From Diogma glabrata (Eukaryota > Arthropoda > Insecta > Diptera > Cylindrotomidae), in assembly GCA_963693315.1 (NCBI GenBank), contig OY856186.1:73367909-73431908 (forward strand): a DNA stretch of 64,000 bases. Reading direction: 5' to 3'. A program made the position numbers and the translations under genes. Numbering within the stretch: the stretch's first letter is position 1; the number at the start of each line of letters is the position of its first letter. This document shows positions 37,503 through 48,195 of the stretch, piece by piece. The notes beneath the pieces were generated by a model. It saw only the letters and a program-made list of their open reading frames with translations. It did no database searches and was not told the origin of the DNA.

Positions 37503-38046
37503 ATATGAAAGTACTTAGAAAAATTTAAAACAGCTTGGGATACTCTTGGTTTTAGTAGCTAAACGGTCTCAAAGTTGATAATTTTTCAAAAAACGTCAAA
37601 TTTCAAGGTCAATAACTCTAGAAGCCATCAGTCAAAAAGTTTGAGATATAGCTGTAATTATACTTCATACTGTGTAGTTTAAGGTCCAAGCTTAAACTCT
37701 GTATAGGGGAAGTGTATGTTTTTTTAATACATGTTTTTTTCAAACATCCAATATGCGTTTTACAAAATGTAATGCACATTTTACATATTTTTACATCTTT
37801 TACATCTTTGTTGATCGTAGAGCTCTCAAAATACAGTTTTTAATAGAGTTTTTGGGGTAACGAGCAAACAGTTAAATTTTTAGTACAAGGTTTGGTAAGG
37901 TTGGTTGGTGCTCATCAAATCAAACTACATCGAAACAAGGTTGTTTTGCATGTCTAAATGGGGTGTCCGTTCTCAAAAAAGAAATAATTTTTGGGAGTTT
38001 CTGTATAGTTTGTGGATGACGTGTGAAACTTTTAGTTTATAAACAA

Positions 38047-38578
38047 GCCGAGCAGAAATTTGTCAGGGCTCAAGTAAGGTCCTGATCAGGTTTGCCCTAG
38101 TCCGGATCAGGCATTGGTAGGGCAGCCTGATTGGGCCCTGATCATCAGTGTAACGCTTTTACCCTATCAGGGCAAATAAATAAAAAAATAATTAAAACAT
38201 AAATTAATCAAATAAAAATAAAAAATTTACAACGGAAAAAATTGTATGTTTTAATACGACCTTAATCACTATTATATAGTCTTTATGCCGAGAAGCGATA
38301 ACTAAAACATACATGAAACGATTTTAACTATATATTTCTAAAATGGATAATATTCTAGTGAATTTTAACCAAATGAAATTTCGGCTAGGGGTCAAATACG
38401 AGAATCCTGATCAGGGCCGGATATATTCAAAAAAGGTTAACTCTAGAAGGGTATTCTAAATCAGGCCCGCAACAGGCCCACATCAGATTGCCCTAATAGG
38501 GATTGCCCTTGTAGGACTGACCAGGCTCTGATCACGTCCTGACTGAATTCAGGTTTTCCCTAGCTAATTTCTGCTCGG
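38047..38578. mobile_element. GC-richer MITE with CCGAGCAGAAATT ends
   Basis: Starts CCGAGCAGAAATTTGTCAGG and ends with the complement CTAGCTAATTTCTGCTCGG. The inner regions are rich in GATCAGG/CCTGATC words (for example AGGTCCTGATCAGGTTTGCC), giving further internal pairing. 532 bp, no ORF. Clear target duplication not seen (AAG is possible on both sides). Confidence 0.85.
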
Positions 38579-39811
38579 AAAGTTAGATACGTGTTCAAAA
38601 AATAAAAATATGTACATCACAGTGCAATTATTTACATTTTTACTATAAGCTGAGTGACCGTTACTCCAAAACACAACTTTTTTGAAAGTTTTTAAGGTTA
38701 GGTACAAAAAAAAGGATTCTAACTCAGAAAATATATTATAGTCATATTTAGCAAGCAAAGGTACATCATAAAATGGTTTTCATTAAATGATCTGATGAGT
38801 TTTACAAGTGTAACATCGGAAAAAATATTCTTTCACGATGAGGTGATTGATTTCAGCCGCCATATTTTTCCTACATTTTAGGAAAATACCACACCGCATA
38901 AAAAAGTTTATAAACTTCAATTGGCTTCAATTTGAGACATAAACACAATTTTTACGACTGATAGAATTTTGAGCACAGCCTTGATCCGATACTCCCCCTG
39001 TACTGTGAGATTGCGATTTTGAAATCATTACCTAATCGATTATTGCCTTAAAAAAAAATTAATTTACAATCATTATAAAATCAAAAATAGCCTGAAAAAT
39101 ATGTAAAATGTGCACGATACATTTTGTAAAACGCATATTGGACGTTTGAAAAAAGCATGCATTAAAAAAACAAACACTTCCGCCACGGAGTTTAAGCCTG
39201 GACCTTAAACTACACAGTATGAAGTATGATTACAGCTATATCTCAAACTTTTTGACTGATGGCTTCTAGAGTTATTAACCTTGAACTTTGACGTTTTTTG
39301 AAAAATTATTAATTTTGAGACCGTTTAGCTACTAAAGCCAAGAGTATCCCAAGCTATTTGAAGTTTTTCTAAGTACTTTCATATGTTGTGTAATTAATCC
39401 AATAGTTATTTCTGTGGGTCACTTATGGGCTTACCAGATATTTAGCCACATAACAAGGCGAAAAAAGCAACGAAAACAACATTTTCGAATGACCTTGGCC
39501 CTCAAAGCCATGAATGAGCCACCAAAATCTTTATGGTAACACCTACCTAGTATTAAGTAAAATCCATATTAAAAAGAAATTTCATGGGTCACTCATGGTT
39601 TTATGGAGTAAAATGATCATATAATTTATACGATTTACCCGTGATCTTATACTTTGACCGCTATTCAAGGGCAAACGATTCAGATTTAAAAGGTGATAAA
39701 CTGCACTTTTCCTTATCACAGTACTACTAATATATCCTGAAAATTTTAGGAAAATCGAAGGCAACATATATCAAAAGTGTCCAACTTTAAAAAAAGTTAC
39801 TCTTAACCTTT

Positions 39812-40177
39812 ATCCGACAAAACAGCTGATGCAGGCTAATAAAATCAGTTTCTTTTCAATAAGATTAACCAAAACCCAGCAATGCTACAACATTTATGCC
39901 TTTGCAGCTTATTTAACCATCAAACACTTTCGTTACCTTTTAGAAAGAAGAAATTTTTTTCTTTTCACGGATTATAAACCATTAATCTAGATAGTCCTCG
40001 CTAATTTACATATCTAGATTTTACCATCCACCTTACCAAAAACATTTTCTAATACAATACTCTACACCATGTTAATATCTCTTTACTGCGATATTGGTAT
40101 ATAACCATCACTTACCACTCATAAGGGAGTGTATGTGGCGTAGCTCAAACTAAAAAATTTAAAAGAAACTTCCAAAA
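39812..40177. other. Nothing recognised
   Basis: Short intergenic stretch. A TCTAGAT...ATCTAGA inverted word occurs near 39988-40020. Confidence 0.35.
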
Positions 40178-40240
40178 CTTGTAACGATTGACTATTTTGA
40201 ATATTTCTCTAAACGTAGGAATATTCATATATAAATTTTC
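40178..40240 (+). repeat. Family D repeat, 5' fragment
   Basis: TGTAACGATTGACTATTTTG, then AATATTTCTCTAAACGTAGG and TATATAAATTTTCG. It diverges from the other copies after this point. Confidence 0.75.
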
Positions 40241-40789
40241 GTTGGTCTTAGGTCACCTCTGTCTTTTTGACATATGCGATCAACCAAGTGGATTATTCTT
40301 ATTTACAATTAAATTTTCATTTACTCTGTTGCGAAGAACCAACGTTCAACCCAACCTCCCTTCAACAATTTTAATGGGCCAAAGACCATCCATCACCGCG
40401 AACTCATAGTAGGTTTTGTGAAGAGGCCAGATCTGGGGGCTGGAACTCGGGGTCTACCTCCAGCAACGATATTAGTCTTATTCTTTTTCTTTTTTTCTTA
40501 GTTTAGGGATGGGAGAGCTCAGCATATCGTTGGTTGATAACAGATATGTAGGCTGATTCTAAATCAGATGCTGTGTCTCTTTCATTATTTTGGAGGGTAC
40601 TAGAAATTAGATTTTAGGATTTTAGACCTATATTCAGTCTAGACCCTACATGTCGTTGCTTGGGAGAGATCGCAAATTTGATCTTCCTGTTCGGTCCTTC
40701 TTCTGCAATATCTTTAGTTTTTTGGTACAGTTTTTTTTTGTTTACGGTTCTGACCTGGGAAGTCTCTTATATTCAAAAATAAAGATATA
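40241..40789. other. GC-richer patch, unrecognised
   Basis: 40410-40760 is less AT-rich than its flanks and may be an old mobile-element piece, but no protein motif could be read in six frames by eye. Confidence 0.3.
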
Positions 40790-41110
40790 AATCAAATGAA
40801 TAAAATTCTTTTTTGTTGTTTAATAAATGCATTAATTTTTTTTATTAATGTATAATTTTTCTTTAAGATAAATAAATAAATTTTAATTGGACAATTTAAC
40901 AAGTAAATAAATATTTTAGATAAATTATTTAAATAAACAAATTTATTTATTTGTTATTTAATTTTAAAAGTTAAATAACAAATAAATAAATTTTTTTGAA
41001 AATAATAAATAAAATAAATAAATAAAATTTGGTAAATAGATAAATAAAATAGAGAAATTTTAATTAATAAAATAATAAATAATTAAATTTTATTTATGTA
41101 AGTAGGTATA
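40790..41110. repeat. Low-complexity AAAT/TTTA-rich tract
   Basis: Irregular AATAAATAAATTT-type sequence with many short TAAA/AAAT repeats. Confidence 0.85.
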
Positions 41111-41329
41111 TTTTTTTTGTACAGTGCGGTTTTTTAGTTTTTTTTTTGTTTCTTTTGACGGAATTTTGAATTTTGCTTCATTTCCCGTATCATCTCAGAC
41201 AGTTATTTTTGCAAGTGAATAAACAACTTAATTTATAATCCATCCTACAGTTATAAATGTTAAAAATCATCAAAGCAATTGTTTTAATAAGCCGCGATTT
41301 TCGATTCAGGTTCGTTCTTCTTATAAACT

Positions 41330-41592
41330 AAGAGCCCGCGACGGCCAGACCTTCGTTATTTTATAAAAGCTGAAAGTTTCTCTGCGCATACCCCCTACTC
41401 AGGTAGGAACGATTAGCGACATATGAAGTTTGGATCATGGTAGCTTTAGCAGGGAGCAGGTAACAAAGGGGCCTCCAAAGTTTGGTGAAAGTATCAAAGG
41501 TAATTTTTTTATATATTCTTCGGGATAGTATTAGAAGTCACGTCACCCATTGCCAGACACATACTATCGTGGCAACCCCCTGCCAGACACCC
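41330..41592 (+). repeat. Dispersed repeat family E, copy 1
   Basis: Reverse complement of 57110-57368 with only scattered differences over about 255 bases: CGACGGCCAGACCTTCGTTA, CTGCGCATACCCCCTACTCA, AACAAAGGGGCCTCCAAAGT and CGTGGCAACCCCCTGCCAGA. No ORF is shared by both copies. Class unknown; high similarity suggests recent spread. Confidence 0.9.
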
Positions 41593-42027
41593 TTAAACTT
41601 TAACAAATTGATATGATTATAGAATTGATCAAGGAACATCATGATAACTGTATAGCTGCTCATGTAGGGGTCAAGAAAACTTTGGAGGGTCTTCGTCGCA
41701 TATAAAGGCAACAAATCAGACATTGCATCCTCCAATGCAATCTCGGTTTGTCGCTGATCGACCATGGCAGTGTACATAATTATATTAATTTTTCGGGTGT
41801 GTATCCCAGTTCAAGATTCGGAAATACGGTAAATTTGATTCTTCTTGATCATCTGCCAGGCTTTGTGTTACACAAACCTCCAAGAAATACAAACTCACCA
41901 TCTGTGAATGCATTCTTGAAGAATGAAGTCTTCTTAACATATTGGCAATTCTCATAGTCTGTTCTTCTAGAATAAACAGCAGATAGTGATGGTAGTTCTA
42001 TTATCACTATCTTCGTTTCTACTAGTT
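41593..42027 (-). other. Unrecognised open frame region
   Basis: A minus-strand frame (41538-41777, 79 codons, including ALEDAMSDLLPLYATKTLQS) looks less random than its neighbours but overlaps repeat family E and matches no family that could be named. It may be a piece of the element from which family E derives. Confidence 0.25.
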
Positions 42028-42430
42028 CTGTAACGATTGGCTATTTCGAATATTTCTCTAAAAGTAGGAATATTCATATATAAAGATTTTCGCTAATAAT
42101 TTGCTAATTTGTTTCAACTCGGGCTTTTTTTCTAGAAGGAAACAGTCATAAAAGTTTTTATGTATGATACGGGTTGGTCAATAATGTTTTAACGTTTTTT
42201 TAGTTCATTGCCCTCAATATTAATTAGTAATACCTGTTTGTGTTTACATTTTTTTGCTATATAGGCTCATTCATAGTATTTCATGTAGATGATTACAACT
42301 GTTCAATTTGTTTTTGTTTGTAAAGAAGTTGTTTCGTGGGATGATGATACATAGAAGTTTAAATGTATAATTTTTATGCGATGAAAGAGACAATAAAAAA
42401 GAAAGAAAAGAAACTGAAAGATTTGAGAAA
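42028..42430 (+). repeat. Dispersed repeat family D, uninterrupted copy
   Basis: TGTAACGATTGGCTATTTCG to ATGCGATGAAAGAGACAATA and the following GAAACTGAAAGATTT. Collinear with 19836-20510, but without the palindrome inserted there. Confidence 0.8.
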
Positions 42431-43344
42431 AATCGCAGAACAAATGTTTTTGGGCTCAACAAGCACAGGCGCCTCACGAAGTATAAAATATGTGGTAATC
42501 ATCACATGAAATCGGCGCCGGCCTAGGGACTAAAATGTTTACAGATTGTCTTCGATTACTGGCGTGGCGGCAGTAGTTTACATCATCAATTATACGATCA
42601 TCAATTATACAATCTTCCAACATTATCAACTGAAGTGATGCTTCAAAGTCATCATCTGTTCAAAATATGATGTTTCGTTTAAAAAAAACAACAAAATTAT
42701 TTAATGTTTAGGCATATATTTTTGATACTTTTGTTAAATCTGCATAAATTATTATTTATTACATTTGATATTTTTTTATCCCATATATTTTGTATATATT
42801 GTGTTTTTAATTTTATTAATATATTTTTTTTTTAAAAAGTTCAATATGTTGTTTCTTAATTGGATTTTGTGTAATATTTTACTTTAAATTATTATATCGG
42901 TATATAAATATTTTATAATTATATCAATAAAAAATTATGATTTTTATTACAATGAATTTTTTATTTCATAAAAATATATATAATAATATTATAATTAAAT
43001 TTGTTTTATTTTAATTATAATAAATTTGTATTTTGTTTGATTGCTATATATTAAACAAATGCACCCGTAACTACAATGATTTACTTCATAAAATCAATAA
43101 ATGATATCACTAAAATTTGTTTATTATAACTAACGCAATTTTGCCCCGCCAATGGCAAGTTAATTGATTTAATTTTAATTGGCTTTTAATATAAACCGAC
43201 TTTATTTTGGGTTCCTGTAATGTTTGTCTTTGGTTAAGCTTAGGGTTTTGATTGAAACGTCACGTGATTAGTTTTTAGAGAGTGTAAAAAATAAAAATTC
43301 TATTAAATTGCTTCTCTTTTGTGAAATATTATATAGAAAAAACA
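42431..43344. other. Very AT-rich sequence, nothing recognised
   Basis: 42700-43070 is almost pure A/T with TTTTATTAATATATTTT-type words. No gene or shared repeat was seen. Confidence 0.5.
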
Positions 43345-43555
43345 TTTTGGATTTTTGAGATCAATTAAACTCAAGTAAGTAAAGAAGTAATTGGAATATT
43401 TTCAATTCAAAGGTATGGTTTGAAGTTTCTCAGAAAAAAACTACAATTCACATTTTTTACGTGTTTCGGATCGGATTCGAACCTACCCTCGTCAGTGCCC
43501 GGCTCGAATCCTTAGGCAGACACGCTATCGATTACGCCGTTGAGGCGATGACAAT
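43345..43555 (-). repeat. SINE family S with tRNA-like head
   Basis: On the minus strand the element starts with a tRNA-like head: box A region GGCGTAATCGATAGCGTG (43521-43538) and a perfect box B GGTTCGAATCC (43473-43483), spaced about 40 bases. It continues into a body (TGAGAAACTTC, ATTGAAAATATTCCAATTAC, TTACTTGAGTTTAATTGATC) shared with 28458-28585 and partly with 52236-52312. The head cannot fold into a full cloverleaf (long region between boxes), so it is a SINE promoter rather than a tRNA gene. Confidence 0.82.
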
Positions 43556-44497
43556 TTCAAAGTTGAAACTTCTTCATCACTTATTTATTTTACTTAAGTT
43601 GAATTTTTCCACTGTCATTAGACTCCATATTATGGAAATGCTTTTACATTATAGAAAAAACGTTCCAAAAATACGATTTGGTAGACATACCATGATTATT
43701 ACAGTAGAAATATGGAAGGGCAGGTTAAACGATTGGTGTTAAATGATTATCACATATTAAAATGTTCCAATAATAAGATTACATCATTTAATAATTGCTA
43801 CCTATATTCATATCTTTTTGAAAGTTGAAAAAGCAAATCAGATAAATGCAAATCAGTCTAATTTCATGAGTTCTTCGGTGGTTTTATAAGCTATCCACCC
43901 ATTTTACCTATCATATTTCTACCATTGTCTTTATATTTTTTACAAATGTGTATTTATAATGCTTTCAGACCCAATATCATTACCCCATTAATTATACATT
44001 AAATGGTGTTGATTGGTATATATTGTTAGTAGTAAAAAAAAAATTATGTGGAAAAAATCTATCAACAATTCTCAAATTTTTATACAACTATATTATTAAC
44101 ATATTGCTTATTTTATTTTTACACAAATCAATTGACTTTTTAACAAAAACAAGCATTTTCTTTATCCAATACAATTTTCATAAGAATTTCTATATCGTTT
44201 AATTTTTATTTAATTTTGTGTTCATATTTAATTGTAATGCACATTACGTAATTTTTAATAAACTTAATTTATAGGCTTTTATGCAATTTGAGTACACAAA
44301 TATTTAAAAAACTATAATAGAGCAGCACTTCTCTTTATCTCAAATAATTTTGATAAATTAAATAACATTGCCAAGTTCGATTATATTATTTATTATTTAT
44401 ATTTTCCCATTCAATTTATATTTTTATTTTTATTTTATTAGGAATAACAATAAGTTGTGTAAGTTTCAACAGACTCTTTAAACCAGCGGTCTTATTT
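43556..44497. other. AT-rich sequence, nothing recognised
   Basis: No gene or repeat was recognised. Confidence 0.4.
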
Positions 44498-44530
44498 ATA
44501 CTATTTTATATAGTATAAATAAGAAATGTC
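44498..44530. repeat. 13-bp-arm hairpin
   Basis: CTTATTTATACTA ... TAGTATAAATAAG around a 7-base loop. Confidence 0.75.
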
Positions 44531-44859
44531 AATCTATCACGATCACGAATATTTGATACCATTGTTTACCCTGATTGGAATAACATAAGATAATAATGGT
44601 ATCAACGAAGAATATATCTGATAATTACAATGATAATAAGTACAAAAATGCAAAACAAACACTTTAATTTATTACTATAAGCACATTTACGACATTTAGA
44701 TAAAGAAGATAGACGAAATAGATAAACATTGCTATTTAAATAGTATAAAAAAATGTAAAGAATTTAATACCTTATAAATAACTAAACATAGTTTGGAAAG
44801 AAATATACAAATTAACGCTACTTCAAAAAACACTATAATAAATAGTAAGTGTAACTTTT

Positions 44860-45330
44860 GTCCGGATCATGTAAAAAAGCAAGAGGATTACAGCTCTATA
44901 GGGACTACCAGCAATACGTAAGCTGCGACTCCTATAAAGAAGCAAACGCAGCCAGAAAACCTTTAAAGAAGCAGACTGCTCTGCGTTCTTACAAAATAGA
45001 ATAGTTACAACACTGTGCGCCGTATTAGGACCAACAAAGGAATTAAATCTCTCAGATAAGAAATGCTATCTTTCAATTACTGATGATTTATCACATTTTA
45101 GTTGCTGGTACTTATTAAGAAAAAAAGTGAAACTGAATTTGATTTTACAGCTCTTACGCAAAATTGTAATCAGACTCGATTCATATAGCTGTAAGAATTC
45201 GCATAAACCGTGGGTGTGAATTTCTATCCAGAAATTTTAAAAATGACTGCATTGAAAATGAGATTAATATGGAATTTTGCCTCAGCAAAATGGCACCTCT
45301 GACTTCTTTGGTTTGGCTCAATTTCACAAT
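44860..45330 (+). pseudogene. Copia (Ty1)-type integrase remnant
   Basis: Across three frames: AVLGPTKELNLSDKKCYLSI then TDDLSHFSCWYLLRKK (about 45018-45130), IRINRGCEFLSRNFKND (about 45195-45250; the family has an LRxDNGxE word here), and LPQQNGTSD (about 45277-45303; the family has TPQQNGVAER). Order and spacing agree with the integrase core of Ty1/copia polyproteins. Many frameshifts and stops; no LTRs found. Weaker similarity may extend to about 45660. Confidence 0.65.
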
Positions 45331-45847
45331 ACTAAATAAAGTACAAGATAAAATCAAATATGTCGAAATTAAGAATATTTGATGTAAACGTATATGATAC
45401 CGTGTAATAGCCAGGAATGATAAATAAAAACCATGAGCAAGAGAAGCCAGAATAACTAACTACACAGGAACAGAGTACAGGTTCTTGGGTCCGAAAACTG
45501 ATAAAATAATGCGGGAGATGTTACATTTGATTAGACACCATTTTTGTCTGATGCATACACAGTAATTGTAAAAATATTCCAACGCATAGAACACACATCA
45601 AATATTAAAACAGAGAAGGCAGATAGTAAATCAGAAGAGGATAACTTGAAATACACACAAAACGTATCACTCAAAAACTGAAAATATTTAGAACACAGCG
45701 AAGTATATGCAGGTGATTGCCTATAAAGAGAAAGTTTCGGTCCCTCTACTTGAAATTAAGCACTTTGAGACACGAATCGAGGACTAAATAGCAGAAGCAG
45801 AAGATACCAAATGTCTAAAAATAAAACATGATAGAAAGAAAACTAAA

Positions 45848-45992
45848 GATAGTATTTAAGAGAAACATTTTTTTCTTACGTACGTGAAAAGAAAAAATGT
45901 GTGTTTTTCATAAAATTTTGGTAATGTGCGGTTTGCCCATGTTTGATTTACTTAAGGCGCCTTTTCAGTTGCAGTCGTTTATGCGTTCATTC
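45848..45992 (+). repeat. 145-bp segment duplicated at 46011-46060 plus 47484-47583 (empty-site copy)
   Basis: GATAGTATTTAAGAGAAACA to TTTATGCGTTCATTCA is repeated directly downstream, but there the second copy is split by the family B element after the GTGAAAAGAAAAA word. This copy therefore shows the site before insertion. Confidence 0.9.
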
Positions 45993-46060
45993 AGAAGATA
46001 GTATTAAAGAAGATAGTATTTAAGAGAAACATTTTCTTCTTACGCACGTGAAAAGAAAAA

Positions 46061-47483
46061 GTCGGACAAGTGCGAATAAAATTCGCTCGCCAAGGGTTCC
46101 GTGAATGTAAAAGAACACAATATCAAATATAAATGACATAAAGTTATGTTGTAAAGTCTTTATATCGCCAGACTATGGACGCATAACAGAATAAATTTTT
46201 AATCGTAGACGTCAATAGTAAATGTCAATCACCTTGATCAAAAATGACACAAAAATTGTTACTTGAGGTTAAATCTTATCCAGCGTTAAATCTTATCCAA
46301 TCTTATCCTCTTAAATACTAAACAAAGATTTAGCCAGCTTTTTAATGGTTTAAATTGAGAATATTTTTCTATGAATCAGAGTCAAAATTTAGGGTGGTGG
46401 TGGTATACCTCCACTTAAAATAAAACAATTTTAACAATAACTAAAAAACTGAGCATCGCAAAATTCTAAAAAATATTGCAATGTATCTTAAATTAAGTGC
46501 TCTTTCAAATGACACCCCACTCGCTTAGGTCAAAAAAAAAATGTCTGTCTATCACTGTCGAAACGTAGGGGGGGGACGGTCTGAAATTTGCACATTTTTT
46601 AGAATAACTCAAAAACTGTGCACCGCAAAATTCTAAAAAATATTGCAATGATTCTTAAATTCGGTGCTCTTTCAAATGACACCCCACTCGCTTGGGTCAA
46701 ATAAGATTTTTTTCACCCTTCCCCACCCTAATCCCTTAAAAGCACAAAAATATAATTATTTGAGACTTCGCTATATTTTTCGTTCAGATTTTATCATACT
46801 TCCTGTTTCTGTGAAGTTTTTCAAATTTTTCTGTTAATTAAACTCGAAATGCAAGGGGTCGACCGGACCAACTTTTTGTGTCACTTTTTTGACAATAATT
46901 CAAAAACTATGCATTGCAAAATTCTAAAAGAAGTGGCAATTTTTCTAAAATCAAGTGCTCCACTTGACCTGGTTCTAAATTATGTTTTTACCCCTTAACA
47001 TTCCCACCCCTTTAATAAATATAGTTATGAGTATCTGCCACTTTTCTATATTTTTCATTAAAACCCTACTGATTTTTCTATCATTCCAAAAAATTTCAAG
47101 ATTTTCGATGAAATAGGGTCGGAGTTAATCGGGGCAATAAAACATAGAGAAAACGTCATTTTTTCAGAATTATACAAAAAATGGTGAGGTGTAAAATACC
47201 AAAATACATTTTTAACGAATTCTGAAATGAAGCTTTTTCAAATGATACCCTACTCGTCTCGATAAAAAAATGTATGTTCTCAAAGGTTTTACATCGTACC
47301 TCTGTAAAACAAACGAACACAACTTTATTTAGTTTGTAGCCCGCCATCTTATGTGGATAGGTTAGTTTTATAAGCACCTCAAATTTTAAGTTCGTCGGAT
47401 TAATGGTTCACGAGATCATCGAAATAATGTGAAAAACTCGTTGTACTCTCACCAATAGTGTTCCGTATAAAAAACGGAACCCT
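46061..47483 (+). mobile_element. Family B: Helitron-like non-autonomous element with short internal satellite
   Basis: Starts GTCGGACAAGTGCGAATAAA and ends at a hairpin (GTTCCGT...ACGGAACCC) followed by TAA within an A-run. The same ends are seen at 59203 and 62658. Inside are about three diverged copies of a ~287-bp unit (core AACTGTGCACCGCAAAATTC, then CTCTTTCAAATGACACCCCA). Empty-site comparison puts the insertion in an A6 tract. A TC start, a 3' hairpin and a CTAA end fit a Helitron; lack of a clear AT target and possible A-tract duplication leave other classes open. Confidence 0.75.
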
Positions 47484-47583
47484 AAAAATGTATGTTTTTC
47501 ATAAAATTTTGGTAATGTGCGGATTGCCCATGTTTGATTTACTTAAGGCGCCTTTTCAGTTGCAGTCGTTTATGCGTTCATTC

Positions 47584-48187
47584 ATTCAGTGTTATTTTTT
47601 TAAAACTAATCATATTTCTTAGACAAAATGTGATATCACATATTCAATCTCTCTTTTCCATTTTGATTTCTTTTTATTTACAACCACAAACTTTTTTATT
47701 AAATTATAAATTAAAAACAATTCTAAATTTAAAATGCCAAAAAATATTAAACGTTTTTTTTATAGTTGTGCTAATTTTTATAAAATGAATGACAATAATT
47801 ACGAGGGTTATTTAAATTTATTATGTTATTTCCAGTGATTATTTAAGTCAAATATTTTATAAAGAACAAGCAATACATATTTGCTAACGAAACGAAGAAA
47901 TATTTAAGTTATGTAAATATTCTCAAAGTATATTATGAAAATTTACTGGCAAACTTTGTTCATTATGTACAAATTTATTTTTCATTTGTGAAATATCAAA
48001 AAACTATGTTTGGAATTCTAATAAAAACCAATATGTCAATTTTTTTCTTTTACAGTCGCAGGGAAGGAGAAACTATTATTTGTTTGTGGTAGAGTTTTTT
48101 CTTGTAGATTTAAAACAAATCGCAATAATTGTACAATTTTGAATCAATAGAAAAAGCTACGCACGTCTATGGGAAGACATAATTGTT
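47584..48187. other. AT-rich sequence, nothing recognised
   Basis: No supported gene; the 84-codon frame at 47534-47788 begins inside the duplicated segment and matches nothing recognised. Confidence 0.4.
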
Positions 48188-48195
48188 TCTCTGAG

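Larger units (their letters stand above)
36715..39811. mobile_element. 3.1-kb element with ~1-kb terminal inverted repeats
   Basis: 36715-37790 (minus the nested insert) is the reverse complement of 39080-39811 at roughly 90% identity. Landmarks are CTTCGATTTTCCTAAAATTT, AGATCACGGGTAAATCGTAT, TTTGAGATATAGCTGTAAT, and AAACTACACAGTATGAAGTA on the right arm. Each arm contains a similar open frame of about 60 codons (36774-36998 on +, 39582-39767 on -) whose product is not recognised. The central part (37800-39060) has no transposase. Two later insertions sit inside: 37163-37502 and 38047-38578. Possible classes are a Foldback-like or a long-TIR DNA transposon. A target duplication was not established. 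Confidence 0.85.

Noticed and set aside
41538..41777. 79-codon minus-strand frame that looks gene-like
   Set aside because: It overlaps family E sequence at one end and matches no family; left as unrecognised rather than called.
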